Shown here: piece after piece, positions 43,326 through 51,924 of the stretch
Numbering within the stretch: position 1 is the first letter of the stretch
Layout of the letters: each line of letters starts with the position of its first letter
Origin: Bradyrhizobium sp. ARR65
Lineage (GTDB): Bacteria > Pseudomonadota > Alphaproteobacteria > Rhizobiales > Xanthobacteraceae
DNA: 64,000 nucleotides
Reading direction: 5' to 3'
Assembly (NCBI RefSeq): GCF_000472385.1
Contig: NZ_AWZU01000041.1
Coordinates: 127 to 64,126, forward strand
Program-made: the position numbers and the translations under genes
The notes under the pieces: model-generated
The model's database searches: none
What the model saw: only the letters and a program-made list of their open reading frames with translations
What the model was told of the DNA's origin: nothing

Positions 43326-45311
43326 ATGAAAGCATTGAAAATCACAGGCGCCGCGATCGCCGCCATCATCATCGTGATCGCACTGGTGCTGATCGTCGGA
43401 ATTCCCTCCAGCTTCGTCACCTCGGCAATCCAGGAGCGTGTCGAGCGTGCGACCGGGTACCGCCTGACGATTGCGGGCACGACCAGGCTCAGCCTGTGGC
43501 CACGGCTCAACCTCACCATCAACGATGTCACGTTGCAGGACCCGGGGGATCACGACGGTTCCAACCGCGTCACCGTCGGCAGTATCGAGGCTGACATGAG
43601 CTTGTCGAGCGTGTGGTCGGGCCACCCGCAAGTGAATGCCCTCGTCATCACCAAGCCGGTTATCTATGTTCCGCTGCTCCGCGAGCGCAGCCGCGAGGTC
43701 GTCGCCACCAAGTCCGCGAAGGCGGCCGGGGACGCGGAGGCGGTTGCGATCAATCGCGTCAAGATCGCGGACGGTGCGATCGTCTTTTCCAACCCGCATG
43801 ACCGGGTGGAGAATCGCATCGACGGCATCGACGCCGATGCCGGCATGGATGCCGAGCACAAGCTCAAGCTGGCCGGCTCGGCGCGTGCAGGCACGTCTCC
43901 GCTCAATTTCGACATCACGGCCGAGGTCCCATCGTTGCCGCTGCAGCGGCAGAGCATTCCCGTGGAGCTCAGGATCGATGCGCCCGATCTGTTGCACGCC
44001 CCCCTCTCGGCCAAGACCGAGATTCGCGCCAACGGCTCGCTCATCATGTTCAATGGCGTGAGCGGAACGCTTGGCGATGGCGCTTTCAGCGGCTGGGCGT
44101 CGGTGGACGCCGCCTCCAAGCCGCTGGTGAAAGTCGATCTCGATTTCCAGCGGCTCAATGTCCCGCTTGCCAAAGGGGCGCCCACCTCGCCCTCGCAGCC
44201 CTGGAGCAACGCTCCCATCGATTTCATCGGCCTGAACTATCTCGACGGAGAGGTCCGGATCTCCGCCGCGGACGCCAACATCGGAGAGGCGCATTTCGCT
44301 CCGGCCGCAGTTGAGGCCACGCTCGCGGGCGGTGTGCTGAAGGCCGCGATTGCCAATCTTGGCACCTATGGGGGCCAGGCCAACGGCGAGGTCGTTGTCG
44401 ACGCCACCGGCGGCGCCCCCAGTTTTACGATGCATTGCGACCTCGTCGGCGTCAGCGCGCTACCGCTGCTGACGAGCCTTGCCGATTTCGACAAGATCGA
44501 CGGGAAGCTGCAGGCCAAGATCGCCGCGCGTTCCAGCGGCTCCAGCCAGCAGGCGATCATGTCCAATCTCTCCGGCACGGTATTCGCCGATTTCCAGGAC
44601 GGCGCCATTCGCGGCTTGAACGTTGCCCAGATGATCCGAAATCTGACGACGAATCCGCTGTCGGGCTGGCAGCAAGAGAAGGAGCAGTCGACCGACCTCA
44701 CCCAGCTCTCGGCCTCGTTTCGCATCGACCGCGGCCAGGCCACGACCAGCGATCTCAACCTGGTCGGCCCCTTGGTGCGGGTGACCGGCGGCGGCACCGT
44801 GGATTTGGCTACGAAAACGCTTGGCTTGCGCGTCGAGCCGAAGCTCGTGATGACCACTCAGGGCCAGGGACGGACCTCCGATCCCGTCAGTTTCGGTATC
44901 CCTGTTGCCATCGAGGGCCCTTGGGCCGAGCCACGCATCTACCCCGACATCGCCGGCATGTTGGACAACCCGGACGCCGCCTACGCCAAGCTGCGCGAGA
45001 TGGGCGAAGGCCTGTTCGGGCCCAATGGCGGCCTGAGCGGCCTTTTGAACGGGCTGACCGGTGGCGGCAATGGCAACGGCGACGAGCAGAACGGCCTGCT
45101 TGGCGGAAACCTTGGGGAGGCGCTGGGCGGCCTGATCCAGCAGGGATTAGGCGACCGCAGCCGCACCGTCCCACCTGGTTCAAGCACCCAGGGCCGAGGC
45201 CAACAGCAGGCCGCGCCAACGCCGCCGAACGCCGGGCAAGACGGTTCCCTCCCCCAGATGCAGGAGAGCCAGCCGATGACCGACGTGCTGCGGCAATTGT
45301 TCAAGCGGTAG
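43326..45311 (+). CDS. AsmA-family protein
   Basis: A 661-aa protein with an N-terminal membrane anchor (KITGAAIAAIIIVIALVLIV) followed by the AsmA start (VERATGYRLTIAGTTRLSLW) and a long beta-rich periplasmic region. The AsmA_2-type C-terminal domain follows (GTVFADFQDGAIRGLNVAQM, IPVAIEGPWAEPRIYPDIAG), with a Gly/Asn/Gln-rich low-complexity tail. Such proteins are now viewed as bridge-like lipid-transfer or envelope-homeostasis factors. The ATG at 43326 precedes the anchor. It is a single gene. Confidence 0.9.
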   Translation: MKALKITGAAIAAIIIVIALVLIVGIPSSFVTSAIQERVERATGYRLTIAGTTRLSLWPRLNLTINDVTLQDPGDHDGSNRVTVGSIEADMSLSSVWSGHPQVNALVITKPVIYVPLLRERSREVVATKSAKAAGDAEAVAINRVKIADGAIVFSNPHDRVENRIDGIDADAGMDAEHKLKLAGSARAGTSPLNFDITAEVPSLPLQRQSIPVELRIDAPDLLHAPLSAKTEIRANGSLIMFNGVSGTLGDGAFSGWASVDAASKPLVKVDLDFQRLNVPLAKGAPTSPSQPWSNAPIDFIGLNYLDGEVRISAADANIGEAHFAPAAVEATLAGGVLKAAIANLGTYGGQANGEVVVDATGGAPSFTMHCDLVGVSALPLLTSLADFDKIDGKLQAKIAARSSGSSQQAIMSNLSGTVFADFQDGAIRGLNVAQMIRNLTTNPLSGWQQEKEQSTDLTQLSASFRIDRGQATTSDLNLVGPLVRVTGGGTVDLATKTLGLRVEPKLVMTTQGQGRTSDPVSFGIPVAIEGPWAEPRIYPDIAGMLDNPDAAYAKLREMGEGLFGPNGGLSGLLNGLTGGGNGNGDEQNGLLGGNLGEALGGLIQQGLGDRSRTVPPGSSTQGRGQQQAAPTPPNAGQDGSLPQMQESQPMTDVLRQLFKR

Positions 45312-45377
45312 GTTCACATCTCACCGCTCCAGGCTCGTTGCTGAAGCATTTGCGAGGGCGGATGGGGGAACAGGCCC

Positions 45378-45719
45378 CTACACCACCGCCAGCGGGCCGT
45401 GATCGTCGCAATGGCCGTTGTGCGGATGATGCAGGCGACCGTTCACGAGATAGTCGACATGATCGCCGTGAGGAACCGCCTCGTGGCCGCAGCCTGGGCC
45501 GTGGGTGTGACCGGCGCAGATGTTGTCCGGCGTGCAGCGCGCGGGGTTCGTTGCATCGACGGGGATCGCGTGCTCATCGACGTGATCGCCGTGCATGTGG
45601 TGCAGGTGACCGTCGTGCAGGTAGTCGACATGCCCGGCATGCCGGACCGCCGTGTGCCCACAGCCCGGGCCGTGCTGATGGGAATGATTGGCGTGGTGTG
45701 GTTCGGTGCAAGTCGTCAT
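45378..45719 (-). CDS. Histidine-rich metal-binding protein with internal duplication
   Basis: A 113-aa protein of which about a quarter is His. It consists of two tandem repeats of a 35-40 residue unit: HGPGCGHTAVRHAGHVDYL...LHHMHGDHVDEH and HGPGCGHEAVPHGDHVDYL...LHHPHNGHCDDH, with a Cys pair between (ARCTPDNICAGH). There is no signal peptide, so it is probably a cytoplasmic zinc, nickel or copper buffer. The ATG at 45719 has GAGAGATGA upstream. No metal transporter gene is next to it. Confidence 0.85.
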   Translation of the reverse strand: MTTCTEPHHANHSHQHGPGCGHTAVRHAGHVDYLHDGHLHHMHGDHVDEHAIPVDATNPARCTPDNICAGHTHGPGCGHEAVPHGDHVDYLVNGRLHHPHNGHCDDHGPLAVV

Positions 45720-45913
45720 GGTCATCTCTCGCTCGTGGAGACCAACGCCGGAGAGGCTCATACCTCGTGCGATTAATACCTTCAGCGATGTGCAATCTCA
45801 TATCATAAGTCCCGGCGCGTCGCATCGTTGCGTCAGGTAATGGCTCGTCCCTTCGTTGGCGTCCGTTGCGGTGTTCTGATATGCAAGCCTCCATGAACCT
45901 AACCGGAACACCG

Positions 45914-46813
45914 ATGATCAATTTCATCGCGAACACCTTTGCGCGAAAACTGCTGTTCCCTGCCTGCGTAAGCGCCAGCCTCGCAGCCTACCCCGCCTTG
46001 GCCGATACCACCGAGGCCACGCCCAAAGGCGCGGCGGTCACGGTGATGAAGGCAGCCAAGTCCTGCTTCAACAACATCGTCGAAGTCTCCGGCGTCGTGA
46101 TTGCGCGCGATGAGCGGGCAATCCGCCCGGAACGGCCGGGGTTGAAGGTCGCGGAGGTGATGGCGGATGCGGGGGATACGGTGCAGGCGGGGCAGGTGCT
46201 GGCGCGGCTCAGCCTGCCGGAGGGTGGCAGCATCAATGTGCAGGCGCCGGTTGGCGGGGTGATTTCCGCCTCCACCGCGACGGTCGGCGCGATCGCATCC
46301 GGCCGCGGCGAGGCGCTGTTCAACATCATCGCGCGCAGCGAATATGACCTGGTCGGCATGGTGCCGGTCGAGGACGTCGGCAAGCTCGCGCCCAACCAGA
46401 GCGCCGATATCCGCATCGTCGGCGCAGGCGGCGATTTCCAGGGTGTGGTGCGGCGCGTGGCACCAACGGTGGAATCCAACAGCCAGTTGGGTCAGGTCTT
46501 CATCGGCATCGTCGGCAGCACCCGCCTTCTGGTGAACTCATCGGGGCGGGCGTCGATCCGCACCGGGCAGAGCTGCGGGCTCGCGGTGCCGCTCACCGCG
46601 GTGCTCTACTCCAATGCGGGCACGGTGGTTCAGGTGGTCAGGCGCGAGCGCATCGAGACCAAGCGGGTCGAGGTCGGGCTAATGTCCGGCGGCAATGTCG
46701 AAATACGCGAGGGATTGAGCGAAGGCGACGATGTGGTCGTCCGCGCCGGCGCGCTCTTGCGCGAGGGCGATCCGGTGCGGCCGTTCGTGAATGGCGCGGA
46801 AGTGAAGCAGTAA
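45914..46813 (+). CDS. Short RND-type periplasmic adaptor (HlyD/MFP family) beside the second caspase-like gene
   Basis: A 299-aa protein with a signal peptide (LFPACVSASLAAYPALA), a lipoyl-like half (IRPERPGLKVAEVMADAGDT, VQAGQVLARLSLPEGG), a beta-barrel and a C-terminal RERIETKRVEVGLMSGGNVE domain. It lacks the usual coiled coil. It is paralogous to 37412-38323, but no RND pump follows. The ATG at 45914 is preferred because GGAA precedes it and the signal peptide begins there; ATGs at 45881 and 45893 are alternatives. It converges with the second caspase-like gene across a dispersed repeat. Confidence 0.85.
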   Translation: MINFIANTFARKLLFPACVSASLAAYPALADTTEATPKGAAVTVMKAAKSCFNNIVEVSGVVIARDERAIRPERPGLKVAEVMADAGDTVQAGQVLARLSLPEGGSINVQAPVGGVISASTATVGAIASGRGEALFNIIARSEYDLVGMVPVEDVGKLAPNQSADIRIVGAGGDFQGVVRRVAPTVESNSQLGQVFIGIVGSTRLLVNSSGRASIRTGQSCGLAVPLTAVLYSNAGTVVQVVRRERIETKRVEVGLMSGGNVEIREGLSEGDDVVVRAGALLREGDPVRPFVNGAEVKQ

Positions 46814-46832
46814 GGCGACGGCGCCACATGCC

Positions 46833-46935
46833 CGTCATTCCGGGGCGGTGCGTCAGCACCGAACCCGGAAATCTTGAGGTTCCCGATGCGCAATCACGCA
46901 TCCGAGGTTCGCGCGGCGCGCGCCCGGAACGACGG
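46833..46935. repeat. Dispersed palindromic repeat, CATTCCGGGG family, copy 3
   Basis: It begins CGTCATTCCGGGGCGGTGCG and ends GCGCGCCCGGAACGACGG, with GAACCCGGAAATC within. It fills the gap between the convergent adaptor and caspase-like genes and can fold as a long hairpin. Confidence 0.7.
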
Positions 46936-46948
46936 CGAGTGAGCGGGG

Positions 46949-47809
46949 TCAGCTTCCGGCTTTCTCGCTGCCGCCGAAGCGGACGTCCTCAAGCAGTGAA
47001 GAGGAGACGGAGGGCACCTGCTCTCCCTCGGAGGCGCGGGAGATCGCGACGCGGGTCTGGTTGAAGACGGCCTCGGCGCCGGCGGCCTTGGCATCCAGAT
47101 GATTGAGCAGCTCGGAGACAAGCACGCTGTTGGCGCCGTTGGAATCGTAGGCCACCTTGCCCGGCGTCGCCGAGGACAGGATCAGCGCGTTGTCGGGCGC
47201 ATTGATCGGTGCCAGGCCGTGGGAGAAGGCGCGGAAGCGCCGCTCATAGGGATTGCGGCGCGAGGCATCGACCACGACCAGCTTGGCGCGGGCGCCCTGC
47301 TCCTTCATCACGTCAAGCACGGACTCGATGCTGACCCCCTCGCGGCGCACGTCCTTTTCCTTCCAGATCGTCGCATCGACCGGGATCATGTAGCTCTCAC
47401 GGCCGGCCTGCACACCATAGCCGCCGAAGAACAGCATCACGACCGAGTCGCGCGTGATCTTGGATTTCAGCCGCGCCACCGCGCGGGTCATGTCATCCTT
47501 GGTGGCGTCCTCCACCACATCGACATCAAAACCGTCATGACGCAGCGCAACTGTCAGCGCACGCGCGTCGTTGATCGGCTGGCTCAAGGGCTCGCTGGCA
47601 TCAGGATAATGACCATTGCCGATGACGAGCGCGAGCCGCGCCGCCTTGCCCGCCACAAGCGGGGCCTGCTCGGCCGGCACCGCCCGCGCCGCATCGAGCG
47701 CACGAATGGACAACGCAGCGTGGGCGCCAATCGCCAGCGACACCGTGCCGAACAGCGCGGCGGCAATAGCAATCGATCGGCGGGAGAAACGGAGCTGCGT
47801 CAAATTCAT
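46949..47809 (-). CDS. Secreted or anchored caspase-fold protein with Tyr-Ser in place of His-Cys
   Basis: A 286-aa protein: N-terminal signal/anchor (RRSIAIAAALFGTVSLAIGA), then a single C14 domain. It aligns throughout with the domain at 35828-37303: LALVIGNGHYPDA, NDARALTVALRHDGFDVDV, YMIPVDATIWKEKDVRREGV and a shared SRASEGEQVPSVSSSLLEDV end. The active-site positions are again changed: LFFGGYGVQAG (Tyr131 for His) and VVVDASRRNPYERRFRAFS (Ser183 for Cys). It has no TPR domain. ATG at 47809; GTG at 47812 is possible. Its neighbour is an adaptor paralogous to the one beside the first copy. Confidence 0.88.
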   Translation of the reverse strand: MNLTQLRFSRRSIAIAAALFGTVSLAIGAHAALSIRALDAARAVPAEQAPLVAGKAARLALVIGNGHYPDASEPLSQPINDARALTVALRHDGFDVDVVEDATKDDMTRAVARLKSKITRDSVVMLFFGGYGVQAGRESYMIPVDATIWKEKDVRREGVSIESVLDVMKEQGARAKLVVVDASRRNPYERRFRAFSHGLAPINAPDNALILSSATPGKVAYDSNGANSVLVSELLNHLDAKAAGAEAVFNQTRVAISRASEGEQVPSVSSSLLEDVRFGGSEKAGS

Positions 47810-48268
47810 CACTGGTGCGTTCCTACTCGCGGCGCGCGCAAACCAAGGGTCGCGCCAAACTGATCTTGCTTATTGGGAGATGGCCGGCGGTGTGTCGTTT
47901 AATTGTGCTCTATTTGCGGCATCGCAATAAGTGGTCCCTTAACCTGCCCGACCCAAAGGGGCAACATCAAAGCGTGCTTGACAGATAAGCCATTGAAAAC
48001 ACTTCCTGACCCGATGCATGGCCGATCGCCTTCCCGCAAGATTCCGGTATTGCGGTGTTCCACATTGTGGCCCAACCTTTTCCCCGACTGTGACTGCCGT
48101 CACATTGCCTTTCCGCCCGGTTTGGGCCAGTTTTCAAGCACTTGCTGATTTTGCAAGGGGGCGGCGGCGAAAAGATGCGGATGGAACTGCGCGATATCGG
48201 CCGCAGCGGCGTTTGTTCAGAACGCCCGTTCCCCGCCGCTTGAACCCGCCCGCCGGAAAATCCGCTCA
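47810..48268. promoter_or_regulatory. Divergent intergenic region with a perfect Crp-type site
   Basis: The 459-base gap between two divergent genes contains TGTGA-CTGCCG-TCACA at 48089-48104, a perfect match to the Crp/FNR-class consensus TGTGA-N6-TCACA, about 165 bp upstream of the 576-aa protein gene. CCACATTGTGG, another short palindrome, lies at 48060-48070. No gene is visible in the rest. Confidence 0.65.
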
Positions 48269-49999
48269 ATGAATTTGCGCTATTTTGCCGCTGCCACCTG
48301 TCTGGCGTTGACGGCGACCAAGGACGGGCCCTCGCTCTACGACGTCTGCGATCCGCTGCTGCTGGCGCCGCACAGCGGCGACGCGCATCTGTCGAAATTC
48401 TACCGGATGGCGCTGTGCAATCCGGCGCTGCGCGCGCTGCTGCGCCGCGCGGGCTTGGCCGAACTCAAGGAGCACGGACGGCTGGAGGCGCTGCGGACCG
48501 CCATCCTGCGCGCCCGCGACGATGCGACCCCCGATTGGGAGGCGGCGGGCCGACCCATCGCGGACCTGCTCGACATCATCGTGCTCGCACATCCCAGTCC
48601 CAAGCCGGTCTCGGCAGGCGCGCGCGTACCAAAGCCGACCGAGCTCGATCGCGTGATCCGCGCCTGCGGCGCGCATCTGTTGCGCAGCTTCCGCCGGAAC
48701 GGCTTTCTGCCGACCTACGCCGCTTTCAACCTGATCGGGGATCCCGATCTGCGCGGCCGCGAATTCCTGACGGCGCTGACCGGGCTCAATTCCCGCGGCT
48801 ACAAGAACTCGACATTCCTGTTCAATCTCGCCCGCATCTTCATCGCCCGCTCGCAGGTCGGCGCGCTGGTCAACCCGCCCTGGACCGGGATTGCCGAGCC
48901 CATGTGGGCACCGGTGCAGGTCCGCCACCGCTCGGCCTATTACGATGCGTTCTTCACCGAGGCGCTGCTCGGCTTCATCGAGACCGGCCTCGCGGCTCCG
49001 CACGAGATCGCGAATGCGCGCGGCGCGATTTCGGAGATGGTGGCTTTCTGCCTCTCGACCAGCCGCGAGGACGTGCGCAGCCGGGACGGCGGCCCGTTTT
49101 CCGTGGTGACCGCGCTGGCGCCGGCGCCGCATCCGCGCTTCTCGAAATTCTTCGCCCAGATCAAGCAGGATCTGGGCTTCGGCATCTACGTGCCGGATTG
49201 CGACACTACCGCCTGCTCGTTCTCTGCCGCGACACAGGCCGGCTCTGCCGACCCGATCCTCGACCAGCCCCTGCTCGACTTTTACGCCGGCTACCAGGTG
49301 CGTGCAGGCGGCAACGAGCCGCTGGTGACCGTGCCGATCAACGACAACATCGATTTCGAGGGCGGCATCGTCACCTGGATCGACAATCTCGCCGGCGAAC
49401 GGCCCTTTGGCAACGATCTCGACCCGACGCTCAACCTCGATGTGCTCGAAGTCTGTTTACGCAATCTTGCGCGCTGGAAGGTGCTGGAAAGCCGCGAGCG
49501 GCTCGACACCGTCAGGCGCATCATCGGATTTCAGCGGCGGCTCGTCGAAAGCGGCGCGTTCAGCAATCCGCGCTCGCACATCTATTATTTGCCGGAGCTG
49601 TATTGCGCCTATTTCGGCCGCTGCTTTGCGGCGTTCCAGGCGTTGCCGCCAGAGGCGCGCAAGACGATCGATCCCGACGGCGCCTTTGATGTCATCCGCG
49701 CTCATGTGCTGGCCTATGTGCTGGACGAGATGCTCACCGCAGAGATCAACCCGTTCGATGCTGCGCTGGCGCTGATCGCGCTCGGCCATCTCGGTGCCGA
49801 GGTCGCGAGCTTTGCCCCGGCGCTCGCCTGCATCGTCGCGCAGTTCGGCGAGGGTGGCCGGCACGGTCCGTTCCGGGCCTATGAGTGGAACAAGATGAAG
49901 ACGCCGACCCGCATCCTGGTCGGCGGGCCCGAGGTGACTTCGGCCTTCGTGCTGATGGGACTTGCGCTGGCGCGGAAGGCGATGGTGAAAAGACCGTAA
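48269..49999 (+). CDS. Unrecognised 576-aa protein with a DxDTTA motif
   Basis: I do not recognise this family with certainty. The protein is predominantly helical, with no signal peptide beyond a weakly hydrophobic start and no strong TM segment. A central PDCDTTACSFSAA (Asp310-Cys-Asp-Thr-Thr-Ala) resembles the DxDDTA catalytic acid motif of class II terpene and squalene-hopene cyclases. Tandem helices around it (FNLARIFIARSQ; ALLGFIETGLA) would suit an alpha/alpha barrel. QW repeats are not evident. The ATG has GGAAAA upstream, and a perfect Crp-type site lies 165 bp before it. No isoprenoid gene is nearby. Confidence 0.6.
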   Translation: MNLRYFAAATCLALTATKDGPSLYDVCDPLLLAPHSGDAHLSKFYRMALCNPALRALLRRAGLAELKEHGRLEALRTAILRARDDATPDWEAAGRPIADLLDIIVLAHPSPKPVSAGARVPKPTELDRVIRACGAHLLRSFRRNGFLPTYAAFNLIGDPDLRGREFLTALTGLNSRGYKNSTFLFNLARIFIARSQVGALVNPPWTGIAEPMWAPVQVRHRSAYYDAFFTEALLGFIETGLAAPHEIANARGAISEMVAFCLSTSREDVRSRDGGPFSVVTALAPAPHPRFSKFFAQIKQDLGFGIYVPDCDTTACSFSAATQAGSADPILDQPLLDFYAGYQVRAGGNEPLVTVPINDNIDFEGGIVTWIDNLAGERPFGNDLDPTLNLDVLEVCLRNLARWKVLESRERLDTVRRIIGFQRRLVESGAFSNPRSHIYYLPELYCAYFGRCFAAFQALPPEARKTIDPDGAFDVIRAHVLAYVLDEMLTAEINPFDAALALIALGHLGAEVASFAPALACIVAQFGEGGRHGPFRAYEWNKMKTPTRILVGGPEVTSAFVLMGLALARKAMVKRP

Positions 50000-50126
50000 C
50001 CTTCGCTTATCCGGGACGAAGCGTGAAGCCATCGCGCGAAGTTGAAGCGCGACCGCGGCGGAAGGCGCTGGCGAGATAGCCCAATCCGCACCACAATCGC
50101 CGGCATTTATCGGCTGATTCCTTTAC

Positions 50127-50858
50127 ATGGCCCTTTGCATGTCGCCCAAATTACCGCTTGTGCTTCTGTTGATGCTGTGGCCCGGCCTCGCGTTTGCCGC
50201 CGATGTTTCCGGCGTGCCGAAGATTCGCGAGGCCGACCAGATCCAGATCGGCAACAGCCGCATTCGCCTGTCTGGCATCGACGCGCCTTCGGTCGATCAG
50301 CTCTGCCTCAACACCAAGGGGGAGCGCTGGACCTGCGGCGTGGCCGCGCGCGACGAGCTGATCAAGCACACCGACAACAAGAGCTGGACCTGCCATCTCG
50401 GCCAGACCGATCGCCGCGGCCGGGCGCTGGCGCGTTGCGAGGTCGACGGCGAGGACATTCAGAAATGGCTGGTGCACAGCGGCTGGGCGCTGGCGCGCGT
50501 GTCCCACGACTATGATGCGGACCAGGCCGCCGCGCGGGAGGCCAAGGCCGGCATGTGGCAGGGCGCCTTCATCGCGCCGTGGGACTGGCGTATCCGCAAC
50601 AAGAAGACCACTATCCTCGGCGCGGTGAAAGTGCCGGAGACCGCGCATGCGATCCTCCTGGCCTCCGCATCCGGCCCGGTCGCGCCTTCGCCCGACTGCA
50701 CCATCAAAGGCAACGTCAACTCGTCGGGCGAATGCATCTATCACAAGCCGACCAGCCGCTGGTACGCCCAGATCAAGATGAAGATCAGCAAGGGCACGCG
50801 CTGGTTCTGCTCGGTGGATGAAGCGGAGGCCGCCGGCTGCCGCGAGACGCGGCGGTGA
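50127..50858 (+). CDS. Secreted thermonuclease-like protein (SNase fold) with Cys-containing tail
   Basis: A 243-aa protein with a signal peptide (PLVLLLMLWPGLAFAADVSG) and an SNase-like domain: NSRIRLSGIDAPSVDQLCLN, RRGRALARCEVDGEDIQKWL and GMWQGAF. The position of the first catalytic Arg in RLSGIDAP is kept. A C-terminal extension, PDCTIKGNVNSSGECIYHKP and SKGTRWFCSVDEAEAAGCRE, has four cysteines and recurs in rhizobial homologues. It probably acts in the periplasm or outside the cell. Starts at 50127 or 50139 both leave the signal intact. Confidence 0.87.
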   Translation: MALCMSPKLPLVLLLMLWPGLAFAADVSGVPKIREADQIQIGNSRIRLSGIDAPSVDQLCLNTKGERWTCGVAARDELIKHTDNKSWTCHLGQTDRRGRALARCEVDGEDIQKWLVHSGWALARVSHDYDADQAAAREAKAGMWQGAFIAPWDWRIRNKKTTILGAVKVPETAHAILLASASGPVAPSPDCTIKGNVNSSGECIYHKPTSRWYAQIKMKISKGTRWFCSVDEAEAAGCRETRR

Positions 50859-50896
50859 AGGGCTGTTCGTTTTGAAGCGGACGCCCATCTCAATCC

Positions 50897-51010
50897 GTCA
50901 TCCTGACGAGGCCGCAACGCGGTCGTCTCGAAGGATGAACGGCCCCGCTGCAGCAGCCGGGCCGTCGCCCTTCGGGACGCGCGCCAGGGCGCGCTCTTCA
51001 GGGTGACGGT
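50897..51010. repeat. Dispersed intergenic repeat, TCATCCTGA family, copy 1
   Basis: It reads CGTCATCCTGACGAGG, AAGGATGAACGGCCCCG, GGGCCGTCGCCCTTCGGGAC and CAGGGTGACGGTG. A related element lies at 56149-56325. The arms are complementary and can fold as a branched hairpin. Confidence 0.6.
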
Positions 51011-51018
51011 GAGAGAGC

Positions 51019-51855
51019 GTGAGCGATCAACACCATGATGCGGATCCGCGTGCCGCGCACCACGCGCGGCTGGAGCGCGTGCTGCTGACGCTGCTTGCGA
51101 TCCTGCTCGGATACACCTCGCTCGCCTATATCGTGCTGCCGGCGTTCTGGACGCATTATGAGCATCAGCGCGGACTTGCGAGCTTGCCGATGGTGACGCG
51201 CACCGCGCAGGGCATTCCGGGCGATCCCATCAATATCGGGCTGATCGGAGATGCTCGCGAGGTGCTGTGCGCGATGAATCAAGCCGGCTGGTTTCCCGCC
51301 GATCCCATCACGCTGCGCTCCTCCATCGAAATCGTCGGCAGCGTGCTGCTCGACCGCGCCTATAAGGATGCGCCGGTCTCCAACCTGTTCTATCTCGGCC
51401 GCCGCGAGGATTACGCGTTCGAGAAGCCAGCCGGCAAAAGCGCCGATCGTCGGCACCACGTGCGCTTCTGGAAGGTGCTGGACAAGGGCCAGGAGGACCG
51501 ACCGGTCTGGCTGGGCGCCGTGACCTTCGACAAGGGCGTCGGCATCAGCCATTTCACCGGGGCGATTACGCACCACATCGATGCCGATGTCGATGCCGAG
51601 CGGGATTTGCTTGCAGCCGATCTCGAAAATGCCGGCATGATCACAGCCAAATATCAGGTGACCGGCGTCGGGCCCACGCTCACCGGGCGCAATGGCGGCG
51701 GCGATCTTTATTACACCGACGGGGAAGTGTGGATCTTGCGATTGGTCGAGGCGTGCCAGAAGCAGACAGGTCCCGTCACCGTGATCCCGAGCCCGCCCGC
51801 GACCGAACTGAAAGACCAGATCTGGCGAAGCATAACGGGTGCGCTCAAGAGCTAG
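51019..51855 (+). CDS. LssY C-terminal-domain protein
   Basis: A 278-aa protein with one N-terminal membrane anchor (VLLTLLAILLGYTSLAYIVL) and a soluble LssY_C domain (PINIGLIGDAREVLCAMNQAG, WFPADPITLRSS, SNLFYLGRREDYAFEKPAGK, HHVRFWKVLD, VGISHFTGAITHHIDADVDA). The full LssY of Legionella also has DedA and PAP2 regions, which are absent here. The start is GTG with GAGAGAG ahead. The function of this domain is unknown; the gene stands 70 bp before the aminotransferase gene. Confidence 0.82.
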   Translation: MSDQHHDADPRAAHHARLERVLLTLLAILLGYTSLAYIVLPAFWTHYEHQRGLASLPMVTRTAQGIPGDPINIGLIGDAREVLCAMNQAGWFPADPITLRSSIEIVGSVLLDRAYKDAPVSNLFYLGRREDYAFEKPAGKSADRRHHVRFWKVLDKGQEDRPVWLGAVTFDKGVGISHFTGAITHHIDADVDAERDLLAADLENAGMITAKYQVTGVGPTLTGRNGGGDLYYTDGEVWILRLVEACQKQTGPVTVIPSPPATELKDQIWRSITGALKS

Positions 51856-51924
51856 TGCAAAACGCTTGAAATTCGTCCCAAGAGGCTGCATCCATCGGTT
51901 GCCCCAACGCAAGGAAATCCACCC

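Noticed and set aside
43137..44435. 432-codon minus-strand frame opposite the asmA-like gene
   Set aside because: No ribosome site or domain; the plus strand is a well-formed AsmA protein.
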